Source: HXMU1420-13 sp965249965 (GTDB lineage Bacteria; Bacteroidota; Rhodothermia; Balneolales; Balneolaceae). From it: a stretch of 64,000 nt of DNA. The notes under the pieces are model-generated. The model did no database searches. It saw only the letters and a program-made list of their open reading frames with translations, and was not told the origin of the DNA. The position numbers and the translations under genes were made by a program. The stretch is taken from contig OZ252262.1 of assembly GCA_965249965.1 (NCBI GenBank), positions 1,240,001-1,304,000 on the forward strand. The letters run 5' to 3'. Positions within the stretch are counted from its first letter, which is position 1, and each line of letters begins with the position of its first letter. Below are positions 43,850 through 53,502 of the stretch, piece by piece.

Positions 43850-44659
43850 ATGAAGCATCTTATAAATTCAATGAGACCTTGTGTTATAGGTATAATAGTA
43901 TTATCAGGTCTATTCTTTACTGCTTGCCCACCGACTAATGTATTTACAGTTAGAGAACTATCCTTTTATACTCTATTTAAAGGGCAAAATGGGCCAACAG
44001 AGGAAGTGTATTTTACTATTAAATCTGAAGATCAATATCAGCAAGTTTACGGACAGCCTAGTAGCGGGTTCGATTTTGCAAATGATATGATCATTGCTGT
44101 TTATAAAGGAAAATTGTTTAATGGCGGCTACGGCTATGATATTGTTCAAATACTGGAAGAAGAGTCGAGAATAATTGTTTCGATTCAGTTTACTCCATGT
44201 TCACCTTGCACCAGAAATCTGTCATCACCCTATCATATAGTCGGTATTGAGCAAAATGATAAGCCGGTAGAATTTGAAGAAATGTCTGGAGACGGATCTG
44301 GTTTTAATGAACGAAAACTGACATTTAGACCATATCAAGACTTAAATATTCAAGTTGAGGAAACCTCCTATTTTGTGATTAAAACCGAAGATGAATTTAT
44401 CAATCTTACAGGTGACTCAAGTGGTGGATTTGATTTTAATAGCGAGATGCTCATTGCAGCTTATTTGGGGCCATTGCCAAATGGTGGGCATGGGTGGGAA
44501 ATAACCAATATTGTAGAGGTATTAAATGAAATTATTGTTGAGGTACAATACACTTCATGCGGATCAAGATGTACAAGAGTGTCATCATATGAAGTTGATG
44601 TTGTTGCAACTGAGAATGTCGACAAGGACGTTTATTTCGTTAGATTAAATGATGAATAA
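43850..44659 (+). CDS. Lipoprotein with two PrcB-like domains
   Basis: 269 aa. The signal peptide ends LFFTAC, giving lipid-Cys26. Two copies of one domain follow, about residues 38-138 and 168-265. Each has F-x-I-K-(S/T)-E-D, S-(S/G)-G-F-D-F, an I-A-(V/A)-Y strand, a GG-glycine turn and an I-V-(S/E)-V-Q-(F/Y)-T-x-C segment. Cys117/Cys120 and Cys237/Cys241 lie at equivalent places. The pattern resembles the C-terminal domain of PrcB, a partner of the PrtP protease of Treponema denticola, but the function here is unknown. The preceding pseudogene is a single-domain relative. Confidence 0.7.
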   Translation: MKHLINSMRPCVIGIIVLSGLFFTACPPTNVFTVRELSFYTLFKGQNGPTEEVYFTIKSEDQYQQVYGQPSSGFDFANDMIIAVYKGKLFNGGYGYDIVQILEEESRIIVSIQFTPCSPCTRNLSSPYHIVGIEQNDKPVEFEEMSGDGSGFNERKLTFRPYQDLNIQVEETSYFVIKTEDEFINLTGDSSGGFDFNSEMLIAAYLGPLPNGGHGWEITNIVEVLNEIIVEVQYTSCGSRCTRVSSYEVDVVATENVDKDVYFVRLNDE

Positions 44660-44778
44660 CATTTTGTGCATCTTCAAATAAAATTCATTACAAAAACTTA
44701 GTATCCTTTCGCTTTACGTACATTAATAATAGGTGTACCTTACCGAACTTACTTATTGAACAAAAAAACGGAGTAAAA

Positions 44779-46065
44779 ATGAGCTTTATAGAAGATATTA
44801 CCGCGCGTCAGGTTATTGATTCGCGGGGTAATCCAACAGTAGAGGTAGATGTAGTACTTGATAGTGGTGCATTTGGCCGCGCAGCTGTACCCTCTGGTGC
44901 TTCAACAGGAGAATTTGAAGCAGTTGAATTAAGAGACGGAGACAAAGATGTTTATCTGGGAAAAGGGGTAACAAAAGCCGTTGAAAATGTAAATGAAATT
45001 ATTGCAAATGAATTTCTAGGGTTACCAGTTTTCAATCAAACCGAGCTAGATGCTTTATTACTGGAGCTAGATGGTACACCTAACAAAGCTAAACTAGGTG
45101 CAAATGCAATTCTTGGTGTTTCATTGGCGATTGCTAAAGCCGCAGCCAGCGATTTAGGTATGCCTCTTTGGAGATATGTTGGTGGTGTAAACGCAAAAGT
45201 ACTGCCACTACCTATGATGAATATCATCAACGGAGGTTCGCACGCTGATAATAGTGTGGATTTACAGGAGTTTATGATCATGCCTTCGGGAGCAGAATCT
45301 TTTAGTCATGCACTTCAAATGGGTGCAGAAATATTCCATACTCTAAAGAAAGTTTTAGGTGGTAAAGGCTATAGTACGGCTGTAGGTGACGAAGGTGGAT
45401 TTGCACCAAACTTGAAGTCCAACGAAGAAGCACTTGAAGTTATAATGGAAGCCATCGAAAAGGCTGGCTACATACCAAAAGATGATGTGCTAATCGCACT
45501 TGATCCTGCTACTTCAGAATTCTATAACTCGGAAACTGGACTTTACGAATTCAAGTGGAGTGATGGCTCTAAAAAGGACACCGATGACATGGTTGATTTC
45601 TGGAGTGGTTGGGTTGATAAATATCCAATTATTTCCATCGAAGATGGTATGTACGAAGATGATTGGGACGCATGGCAAAAATTGACAAATGCAATTGGCG
45701 ATAAAGTTCAATTGGTTGGGGATGATTTATTTGTTACCAATACAGAACGTCTTGCTAAAGGCATTGAAATGGGTGTTGCTAACTCTATTCTTATCAAGGT
45801 AAACCAGATTGGTACACTCACAGAAACCTTAGATGCTATTGAAATGGCACATAAGAACAGTTACACATCCGTGATTTCTCATCGTTCTGGTGAAACTGAG
45901 GATACAACTATTGCCGATTTAGCTGTGGCAACAAATGCAGGTCAGATTAAAACCGGCTCTATGAGTAGAACAGATCGTATTGCTAAATACAATCAATTAC
46001 TTCGCATCGAAGAAGAGTTAGGCGATGCAGCTATATTCCTCGGCAAAGACGCCTTTGGTTTGTAA
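44779..46065 (+). CDS. eno: Enolase
   Basis: Converts 2-phosphoglycerate to phosphoenolpyruvate in glycolysis; cytoplasmic. 428 aa, standard length. The N-terminus has ITARQVIDSRGNPTVEVDV and GAFGRAAVPSGASTGEFEAV. The proton-transfer and metal residues are visible in GDEGGFAPN, LALDPATSEFY-type (ALDPATSEF), IISIEDGMYEDDW and LVGDDLFVTN. The signature ILIKVNQIGTLTET and SHRSGETEDTTIADLAVA follow. A GAGTAAAA ribosome-site-like element lies before the ATG. A terminator follows. Confidence 0.98.
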   Translation: MSFIEDITARQVIDSRGNPTVEVDVVLDSGAFGRAAVPSGASTGEFEAVELRDGDKDVYLGKGVTKAVENVNEIIANEFLGLPVFNQTELDALLLELDGTPNKAKLGANAILGVSLAIAKAAASDLGMPLWRYVGGVNAKVLPLPMMNIINGGSHADNSVDLQEFMIMPSGAESFSHALQMGAEIFHTLKKVLGGKGYSTAVGDEGGFAPNLKSNEEALEVIMEAIEKAGYIPKDDVLIALDPATSEFYNSETGLYEFKWSDGSKKDTDDMVDFWSGWVDKYPIISIEDGMYEDDWDAWQKLTNAIGDKVQLVGDDLFVTNTERLAKGIEMGVANSILIKVNQIGTLTETLDAIEMAHKNSYTSVISHRSGETEDTTIADLAVATNAGQIKTGSMSRTDRIAKYNQLLRIEEELGDAAIFLGKDAFGL

Positions 46066-46089
46066 GAAATACCTATTCAAAGTACTAAG

Positions 46090-46119
46090 CCCCGACTTGT
46101 ATTCAAGCCGGGGTTTTTT
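46090..46119 (+). terminator. Terminator after eno
   Basis: CCCCGACTTG pairs with CAAGCCGGGG (one internal mismatch) followed by six Ts, 24 bases beyond the stop. Confidence 0.88.
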
Positions 46120-46205
46120 GTATTAGAGAATTTTTCTCAACTATATATTAATAAATAGATACGCTAAATTTAATATCCGCTAGATTTTGAGCAGTACGGA
46201 AGAAT

Positions 46206-49200
46206 ATGTTGTCTAAGTATATTTATGTTTACACCTTTGTAATTGTTGTTGGATGCTTATTAAGCCCGCAACAGTCAGTTGCCCAGCTAATTATCAATGA
46301 AATTAGCGCAAGCAATGCATCTACACTTTTCGATGAGGATGGTGATTCCCCCGATTGGATAGAATTGTATAATTCATCAAGCTCTGCTATTTCACTAGCC
46401 GATTATTATATCAGCGATGATAATGACGAACCTTTCAAGTTCAGGTTACCGGAAATCACGTTAGAGGCGGGTAACTATATGCTGCTTTTTGCCTCTGATA
46501 AAAACAGGGAAGGTGGAGAGTTTTACTGGAATACGGTGATCAGAAGTGGCGATGGAACAAAATATTTCATTCCAAATTCTTCTGTTTCCGATTCATGGAT
46601 TAATCATGAATTCGACGATTCAGCCTGGCAAACAGGTACTTTCGGAATAGGTTATGGTGACAATGACGATTCAACTCAGGTTCCATCGGGAACAATATCC
46701 GTTTTTACCCGATCAACATTTCAAATAGAGGATATATCAAATCTTGAGCGAATGATGCTCCACATCGATTTTGATGATGCTTATATCGCTTATATAAACG
46801 GTGTTGAAGTAAGTCGGGAAAATATCAGTGGTGATGCACCGGTACCATACAATCAACAAGCTGATAATTATACGGAACCTAAATTAGCATTTGGCACTCC
46901 GCTACCTGCATTAGATTTGGGGGAACATATCCACTTATTAAACGAAGGTGAAAATACTCTAGCTATTCAACTTCACAATTTCAATGCATCGAGCTCTGAT
47001 TTAACGTTGATTCCATTTCTAAGTATTGGATACTCCAGTGATCCAATGAATTCAATAGGAGTTGCTGAAGAAACCGGATTAGTTGAAAGCGTAATCAATA
47101 ATCCGCATACAAATTTTAAACTGAGCTCAAGTGGTGAAACTGTTTACCTATACAACTCATTACCAATTTTAATCGACTCGCTGAAATTTCCGGAATTGCG
47201 CGCAGATGAGTCCTTTGGAAGGTACTCTGGCGACAATGAGCTGTACATATTTACAATTACCACCCCTGGAAGAGCTAATAATATTGAAGGGTATACAACG
47301 AGATCTTCCGCACCGGTTTTAAGTCAAACAGGTGGTTTTTATGAGAATGATGTCAGAATCTCTTTACAAGATCCGAGTTTAGGCGATATCACATATTTTA
47401 CTACTGATGGCAGAATTCCAACTACTACTGATGTAGTTTTTGGGTCCGGAAATCAGCTAATTACTTCTACGCGAACATTAAAACTTAGAACCTTTGAGCC
47501 TGGCGGAATTCCAAGTGAAGTAATTGTTGAGACCTATTTTATAGACGAAAATCATGACTTGCCAGTAGTTACGGTATCAACTCATCCTGATAATCTCTGG
47601 AGTGATGAAAGTGGTATTTATGTGATTGGTACAAATGGGATTCCTGGTTGGGGGGTATACGAAAATGGTGGAGCTAATTGGAATCAAGATTGGGAAATAC
47701 CTATTCACTTTGAGTTATTTGAAGAAGATGGAAGTAAGGCTTTTGGGGTTGGTGCAGGGGCAAAAATCGCAGGTGCATGGAGTCGATCGAATCCGGCAAA
47801 ATCATTAAAAATATATTTTAGAAGTGAATATGGTACACGGTCTCTGGATTATAAGATGTTCGATAGCAAGGAGATTTATAGTTTTCAAACCATAGCACTT
47901 CGAAATTCCGGAAATGATTTCACATCTCAAGGGCATTCGATGTTTAGAGATGGTTTGATGACCATATTAGTAGATGATACTGAGAATGATATGCAGGCGT
48001 TTCGACCTGCTGTACTTTATTTGAACGGTGAATATTGGGGGATTCATAACATCCGGGAGAAAATTAATGAGCATTTCGTAGAATCTAACAGTTCTGCCAG
48101 TTCAGATAATATTGATCTTCTACAAGGTGGTGGGGAAATGGATTTCCCAAGTAGTATTGGAGCTATTCATGGAACTACGGAGAACTATGATGAGATGATG
48201 TCTTATATAGTATCTTCTGACTTACGTGACCCTGAATTGTTTGCCCTGGTTGAAGAAATGATCGATATGGATAATTATATCGATTATATGGCAGCACAAA
48301 TTTACTATGCAAACACCGATTGGCCGGGTAATAATGTAAAACTTTGGCGTAGCCGTACAGCAGAAGGTAAGTGGCGATGGATTTTGTACGATACCGACTT
48401 TGGTTTTGCATTGTCATATGGTGGGCAATATTGGCATAATACCCTAAGTTTTGCCCTTGAAGAAAACGGCTCTGGTTGGCCTAATCCACAGTGGTCAACC
48501 GAACTATTTCGAGAACTTGTTGAGAGTAAAATATTTCGGGATAAATTTGCCAACCGAATGGCAGGTTTAATGAATGCTAACTATAAGCCATCAAATGTGT
48601 ACGCGGTAATTGATTCTTTAGCAGGCTTGATCGAATCAGAAATCCCAAGACACATGAGTAATGAAACAAGAAGTGGTTATTGGGGAGGCTCTGTAAACGA
48701 GTGGAATAATCAAATTTCAATTATGAAAGAGTTCGCGGTTCAGCGTCCTGGTTATATTGAAAGCTTCTTTACACAATCAACAGGTGCGGGTGGAAAATTT
48801 GCCACTCAATCTTTAAGCATGTTGAATCTAAACGTGACCAATCAGTTGCATGGCACAGTGAAAGTGAATCGATTGAAAATCAATCAATTTCCATGGCAAG
48901 GTGAGTATTTCGGAGGAATCGATATACCAATTGTTGCGATTCCTAAAGCTGGTTTTGAGTTTACGGGTTGGACTGGTGACATAGTATCCGATGAAATAGA
49001 AATCTTAGCCAGAGCAGGCCAAAGTTTAACAGCCACATTTAGAGTAGCTAGTAACGAGGCAAATGTGGTGATTAACGAAATCATGTATAATGCAAGTGAT
49101 GAGTACGAATCCGGAGATTGGATTGAACTTTACAATGCAGGGACAGCATCCGTAAACCTAGCAGGTTGGATAATAAAAGATGAAGATGACAATCATGAAT

Positions 49201-49832
49201 TTGTTATTCCGGAAGGCATAGTACTTTCTGCAGATGCGTATTTAGTTTTGGCTCAGGATTTATCAAAATTCGAGGAAATTTATCCACAAATTGAAAATGT
49301 AATCGGAAATACAGGGTTTGGATTGTCAGGTAATTCCGATGCAGTTCGCCTGTACTCCCAAAATTCGATGTTGATGGATTCTCTAATTTATGATGATGAA
49401 TCCCCATGGCCGGTGGATGCCGATGGAACAGGGCACAGTTTGGAGCTTATAGACGCATCCACGGACAATGAACTCGCAGAGAATTGGAGAGCCTCAAGTT
49501 TTGAACTTGGAAGTCCGGGAATGGAAAATGGCAGTTCTGTTTCAACTTCTGAGGAAAATGAAAGCCCAAAAGAGATCGAATTATTACAGAATTATCCAAA
49601 CCCTTTTAATCCATCAACAACCATTACTTATAGCGTACCTACATCTTCACAGGTACGATTAGAAGTTTATTCGGTTTCTGGTCAACGAGTTGCAACCTTA
49701 ATTGACGAATTTATTCAATCAGGAAGATATTCTACAAAATGGGATGCGTCGAAGCAGGCAAGCGGAGTGTATTTTTATACTTTAACTTTGGGCACAGAAA
49801 GCTTCTCAAAAAAAATGGTTTTGATAAAATAA
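46206..49832 (+). CDS. Giant secreted CotH / lamin-tail protein with T9SS domain
   Basis: 1208-aa surface protein. After the signal peptide (ending SVAQ) comes a lamin-tail domain from residue ~30 (INEISASNASTLFDEDGD). A galactose-binding-like sandwich (~residues 105-280) follows, then a chitobiase-type C-terminal-like domain at about 390-450 (YFTTDGRIPTTTD). The CotH domain spans about 455-780 with GAKIAGAWSRSNPAKSLKIY, ALRNSGNDF and YDTDFGFALSYG. A short bacterial repeat (AGFEFTGWTGDI) and a second lamin-tail domain (INEIMYNASDEYESGDW) lead to the T9SS tail (LLQNYPNPFNPST). The function of secreted CotH proteins in this phylum is unknown. It is a second CotH protein in the window, sharing the LTD and sorting domain with that at 25149. 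Confidence 0.88.
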   Translation: MLSKYIYVYTFVIVVGCLLSPQQSVAQLIINEISASNASTLFDEDGDSPDWIELYNSSSSAISLADYYISDDNDEPFKFRLPEITLEAGNYMLLFASDKNREGGEFYWNTVIRSGDGTKYFIPNSSVSDSWINHEFDDSAWQTGTFGIGYGDNDDSTQVPSGTISVFTRSTFQIEDISNLERMMLHIDFDDAYIAYINGVEVSRENISGDAPVPYNQQADNYTEPKLAFGTPLPALDLGEHIHLLNEGENTLAIQLHNFNASSSDLTLIPFLSIGYSSDPMNSIGVAEETGLVESVINNPHTNFKLSSSGETVYLYNSLPILIDSLKFPELRADESFGRYSGDNELYIFTITTPGRANNIEGYTTRSSAPVLSQTGGFYENDVRISLQDPSLGDITYFTTDGRIPTTTDVVFGSGNQLITSTRTLKLRTFEPGGIPSEVIVETYFIDENHDLPVVTVSTHPDNLWSDESGIYVIGTNGIPGWGVYENGGANWNQDWEIPIHFELFEEDGSKAFGVGAGAKIAGAWSRSNPAKSLKIYFRSEYGTRSLDYKMFDSKEIYSFQTIALRNSGNDFTSQGHSMFRDGLMTILVDDTENDMQAFRPAVLYLNGEYWGIHNIREKINEHFVESNSSASSDNIDLLQGGGEMDFPSSIGAIHGTTENYDEMMSYIVSSDLRDPELFALVEEMIDMDNYIDYMAAQIYYANTDWPGNNVKLWRSRTAEGKWRWILYDTDFGFALSYGGQYWHNTLSFALEENGSGWPNPQWSTELFRELVESKIFRDKFANRMAGLMNANYKPSNVYAVIDSLAGLIESEIPRHMSNETRSGYWGGSVNEWNNQISIMKEFAVQRPGYIESFFTQSTGAGGKFATQSLSMLNLNVTNQLHGTVKVNRLKINQFPWQGEYFGGIDIPIVAIPKAGFEFTGWTGDIVSDEIEILARAGQSLTATFRVASNEANVVINEIMYNASDEYESGDWIELYNAGTASVNLAGWIIKDEDDNHEFVIPEGIVLSADAYLVLAQDLSKFEEIYPQIENVIGNTGFGLSGNSDAVRLYSQNSMLMDSLIYDDESPWPVDADGTGHSLELIDASTDNELAENWRASSFELGSPGMENGSSVSTSEENESPKEIELLQNYPNPFNPSTTITYSVPTSSQVRLEVYSVSGQRVATLIDEFIQSGRYSTKWDASKQASGVYFYTLTLGTESFSKKMVLIK

Positions 49833-49892
49833 TGTGGGCCAGATGGTGCCATTTGGGTTGAGATCATTGTATAATTATCCAAAAATTCACAA

Positions 49893-50975
49893 ATGCGACG
49901 TTTCCTTTTTCTTTTTCTCGGCTCACTGATTTTCTCACCGATTTTTGCACAAACTGATTTTATCGAACCTACGCTAACTGGGTCAGATTTAATTTCATAT
50001 CTGGAGAACAATTATTATGTGACAAATGCACAAAGCTATAGTGGTGCCCGCGATGCCATGTTTGAAAATATTGATGGTCCCGAAGGCATGATAACGTGTG
50101 TATACACGGGCTTTACAATTTCGTTTACCGATCGCCAGGATGCACAAGGGAATCAATCAGCCGATGATTTTAATACAGAGCATATTTGGCCACAAAGTTT
50201 TTTTTCCAGTGACTTGCCCATGCGTAGTGATATCCACCATCTGTATCCAACAAGAGTAGATGTTAATGGGGCAAGAAGTAATTTTCCTTTTGCAGAAATT
50301 AATGATCAACAAACGAGTACCTGGTATCGCGAAGGTTCAAAAATGTCATCTATTCCTGGTTCTAATATTGATGAATACAGTGAGTTACTTTCTGGCACCT
50401 CTTTTGAACCACGGGAAGATCACAAAGGAAATGTGGCAAGAGCGATTTTTTATTTTTGGACCATTTATCAAAATAATTCTGCGATAATTAATGATGAAAC
50501 GGATAATGAAGCATTTTTTAATGGTATGAAAGATGTGCTTCTCGAGTGGCATGATGCAGATCCCGTTGACTCGTCTGAAGTTGTGCGCAGTATTTTAATT
50601 GAAGGTGTTCAGGGTAATAGAAACCCATTTATCCATGATACTACGCTAGTTCGTCGTGCCTTTTTTGGTGGGTTACCTGTATCTAATGAAATTGAGTCTC
50701 ACGAAAAGATTTCAGGGTTTAAAATTCATCAGAATTATCCAAATCCATTCAACCCTAGTACAAACCTATCATTTGAGCTGGAAGAAGCTTCTTATGTAAA
50801 GTTAGATATTTATAACGCCATAGGATCTTTCGTTCAAAACCTTATAAGTGACAGTTATTCAGCAGGTTATCATAATATTAGTTTTAACGCAGAGGGGTTG
50901 CCGGCTGGAACCTATTTTTATCGATTTAGTGTTGATGGCGTAACAGAATTAAAGAAAATGTCTTTGATAAAATAA
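49893..50975 (+). CDS. Secreted endonuclease I-family nuclease with T9SS domain
   Basis: 360 aa, predicted extracellular nuclease cutting DNA/RNA for nutrient or nucleotide release. Signal peptide MRRFLFLFLGSLIFSPIFAQ. The endonuclease I (EndA/NucM) domain shows DFNTEHIWPQSFF (catalytic His region), SDIHHLYPTRVDVNGARSN (metal and His residues), and later GNVARAIFYFWTIY. The last ~80 residues are the T9SS sorting domain (HQNYPNPFNPSTNLSFEL to KKMSLIK). It follows the CotH gene by 60 bases on the same strand and both share the export route. Confidence 0.92.
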   Translation: MRRFLFLFLGSLIFSPIFAQTDFIEPTLTGSDLISYLENNYYVTNAQSYSGARDAMFENIDGPEGMITCVYTGFTISFTDRQDAQGNQSADDFNTEHIWPQSFFSSDLPMRSDIHHLYPTRVDVNGARSNFPFAEINDQQTSTWYREGSKMSSIPGSNIDEYSELLSGTSFEPREDHKGNVARAIFYFWTIYQNNSAIINDETDNEAFFNGMKDVLLEWHDADPVDSSEVVRSILIEGVQGNRNPFIHDTTLVRRAFFGGLPVSNEIESHEKISGFKIHQNYPNPFNPSTNLSFELEEASYVKLDIYNAIGSFVQNLISDSYSAGYHNISFNAEGLPAGTYFYRFSVDGVTELKKMSLIK

Positions 50976-51054
50976 TTCTTAAAGTACACTACTTATTCTG
51001 TTTAAATATCTTTACATTTTTTGTACTTGTTAGCTTTAGGATAGGGTTTATTAT

Positions 51055-51525
51055 ATGCGAGGTATTCAGCACACGGTTGACACAAAAAGACAGTCTACCA
51101 ATACAACAAAAGGAGTATGGGAAGTAATTCTTACCGACCCAAGCTTAAATAAATTTACGTTCGGACCAACTTTGATTAGCCGTTATGTGATGACGGACAT
51201 TATTTCTCCTTACGGTCAGAAATCAATTTTATACACTACAATTCCATCAAAAAAGGAAAATGAGTTAACCGTTTCCCTAAACTTTGAGAATATAGATGAT
51301 GGAAATATATCGGATATCTTAATTCGTGCCTCGAAACCATTTTATAAAAAATGGAATGTAGTTTTAGTAGATACACGCACGAATATGGAGACTGTAATTA
51401 ACGAAGATGATGAGTACTTGGTTGAGCCACCAATCAATTACAATAAAATATTTTCAATGGGGTTCATTCAAGAGAATGAAAAAAACGGCGATAGTTTCTT
51501 TCACTTAAAATTGCGCTTAAAGTAA
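51055..51525 (+). CDS. Small protein of unknown function, paralogue of 53503 gene
   Basis: 156 aa, no signal peptide seen. A beta-rich middle (WEVILTDPSLNKFTFGPTLI, MTDIISPYGQKSILYTTIPS, KKWNVVLVDTRTN) matches the order of elements in the gene at 53503: W-E-V, a P-F/P-T core, an I-x-S-P turn, an I-P/L-P segment, and K-W-N-(V/I)-x-L-V. The identity is low but collinear. It stands next to the TPR-LuxR regulator gene, stop to stop with six bases between. The family is not recognised. Confidence 0.6.
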   Translation: MRGIQHTVDTKRQSTNTTKGVWEVILTDPSLNKFTFGPTLISRYVMTDIISPYGQKSILYTTIPSKKENELTVSLNFENIDDGNISDILIRASKPFYKKWNVVLVDTRTNMETVINEDDEYLVEPPINYNKIFSMGFIQENEKNGDSFFHLKLRLK

Positions 51526-51531
51526 ATCACT

Positions 51532-53211
51532 TTATAGTTGATTTAAGAATACTCCCAGGTTTACACTTTTAGGCAATTCTAGTTTTTTTCTAAGCCTGTA
51601 TCTACTTTGATCAACACTTTTTGGGGAGATGTTTAATATACCTGCTATCTCTTTTGAGGTTAGATTTAAACGGAGTAGTGCTGCAAGCCGGCGCTCTTGA
51701 TTTGTAAGGGAAGGATATTTCTGTTCAAGAGCTTTAAAAAAACCTTCGCATGCCTGTTCAACCTGAATTTCAAATTCTTCCCGGTCTTTATTAAGCATCA
51801 GGTTTTGATAAATTTTGGATCCTAATCGATTGATTTGTTTTACTGCTTCCTGATTTTTTACATCAGATCGGATCCCAGACATCTCGGATTTCACTTCCTC
51901 CAAAAAATCATTCTTTTCAACAATATGAAGGGCATAATTAGTTAATTCTTTTTGCAGATTTTCTTCTCGGAGCTGGGCATTAGCCAATTCTTCTTCAGCA
52001 ATTTTTTTCTTCGAATCAGCTATAATTTTATTCTTTTCAAGTAGCTCAATTTCTTTTTTCTTTCTCGATGCATAGTTGAAGCTAATAAACATCACTACAA
52101 TAAGAACTGAAGTTAACGAGAGTGAAATAGCTAATAATCGGGCAGACTTTATTTCATTTTCTTTTTCAAGTAGTAAGATTTCCTGTTCTTTTTTCTCAGC
52201 TCCATATTCTTCTCGCAACTCAACCAGTCTAATTCTTGATTGCTGATTGTTTAATGTGTCATTGAAAGCCTTATGCTGAACATAAGTTTCATAGGCCTTC
52301 TTAAAGTTGCCCATTTCCAAATAAATCTCAGACAGATTCAGATATGAATCCTTTTGTTCGTACACAATTTCAAGAGAATCGGCGATTTCAATACTCCGTT
52401 CATACGAGGCAATTGCTTTATCGAATTCATTATTGTTAAAATACTCGGTGCCTAAAATGCGAACAGCATACGATTCCATAATTAGTGCATGTTCTGCTCG
52501 TGCAGTTTCCAGGCTTTTATTTGCATGAAAAATTGCAACATCATGATTTTCGAGGTTCTGATTTAGAATGGCCAAATTAATATGAGTTGCTGCAGCACCC
52601 ATGATGTCGCCATTTGCCACATTTATAGAAAGTGATTTTTGATAGTATTCTTCCGCCAGATCTAACTTATCCGTTTCCAGATAAGCACTGGCCATATTAT
52701 CAAAGAGTTTGGCTATGGAAGATGAATCAGCAAATTCTAAATAAATGGGTACAACTTCATTGTAATAATCCAACGCTATTTCTTGTTCGAATTGAATGAA
52801 ATTAATATTGCCAATTCCACGCAGTGCATGTCCTCTATATAGCTCCAAATTATTGGAGTCATTTTCTTCTATCAAACTTAACATCTCCTGGTATACTTCT
52901 ATCGAACTATCATATGAACCGGAACGCAGGAAGCCTCGACCATTTTGTTGTGCAGATTGTAGCATTAGCTCAATATCAAAAATTTCTTCAGCTAAATTAT
53001 ATGCCCTTTCTGATAATACAATAACGGTATCCGGATTAGTTTGAACATATAACTCTGAAATTTCCAGTAACAGATTAATTCTGCTTTGAACATCAGAACT
53101 TTGATTTAATAGCGAAGTAAGTGAGTCTGCTTTAATCTGATTAGACTGAGCTGTCGAGAATGTTGTTAAGCACACCAATATCGAAATTACTGTTATTAGC
53201 TTTTTCCCCAT
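51532..53211 (-). CDS. Membrane-bound TPR sensor with C-terminal LuxR-type HTH
   Basis: 559 aa from ATG 53211 (MGKKLITVISILVCLTTFST); the extension to 53292 is rejected as it would move the signal. A periplasmic region of about 340 aa holds TPR repeats (AYNLAEEIFDIELMLQSAQ, ALDYYNEVVPIYLEFAD, AAATHINLAILNQNLENHD). One transmembrane helix (LLAISLSLTSVLIVVMFISF) is followed by a long coiled coil (residues about 390-470). The C-terminal HTH reads LTNQERRLAALLRLNLTSKE and ISPKSVDQSRYRLRKKL, matching LuxR/GerE-type DNA binding. Bacteroidota have many such TPR-HTH regulators, without a phosphorelay. The ligand is unknown. Confidence 0.85.
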   Translation of the reverse strand: MGKKLITVISILVCLTTFSTAQSNQIKADSLTSLLNQSSDVQSRINLLLEISELYVQTNPDTVIVLSERAYNLAEEIFDIELMLQSAQQNGRGFLRSGSYDSSIEVYQEMLSLIEENDSNNLELYRGHALRGIGNINFIQFEQEIALDYYNEVVPIYLEFADSSSIAKLFDNMASAYLETDKLDLAEEYYQKSLSINVANGDIMGAAATHINLAILNQNLENHDVAIFHANKSLETARAEHALIMESYAVRILGTEYFNNNEFDKAIASYERSIEIADSLEIVYEQKDSYLNLSEIYLEMGNFKKAYETYVQHKAFNDTLNNQQSRIRLVELREEYGAEKKEQEILLLEKENEIKSARLLAISLSLTSVLIVVMFISFNYASRKKKEIELLEKNKIIADSKKKIAEEELANAQLREENLQKELTNYALHIVEKNDFLEEVKSEMSGIRSDVKNQEAVKQINRLGSKIYQNLMLNKDREEFEIQVEQACEGFFKALEQKYPSLTNQERRLAALLRLNLTSKEIAGILNISPKSVDQSRYRLRKKLELPKSVNLGVFLNQL

Positions 53212-53337
53212 GATAATTGAATACTTGTATAGAATTATGATTGATATCATACCAAAAAAAGCTCTAAGAATTCGAGTGAAATTTCTCGACATGTTCTCTA
53301 CAATTTGCTATTAAAAAGTAGAATTGGAGATTCTTTG

Positions 53338-53400
53338 GGTTGGTTGCTGCGCGGGATTACTCATCATAAAACCTCAAGTACCAGAAATTGACAACCAACC
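53338..53400. repeat. 9-bp inverted repeat upstream of the TPR-LuxR gene
   Basis: GGTTGGTTG (53338-53346) and CAACCAACC (53392-53400) are perfect inverted copies 45 bases apart, in the 291-base gene-free region between the regulator start and the next gene. Possible operator or chance match. Confidence 0.35.
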
Positions 53401-53502
53401 AATTTACCTGATGGGATTTAGTGGTCAATTTAATCTCTACAAAGTCTCTACGGGCTAAGATTAAGTATAGTCACCTTAATTAGATTCCTTGAAAAAGAGC
53501 AT

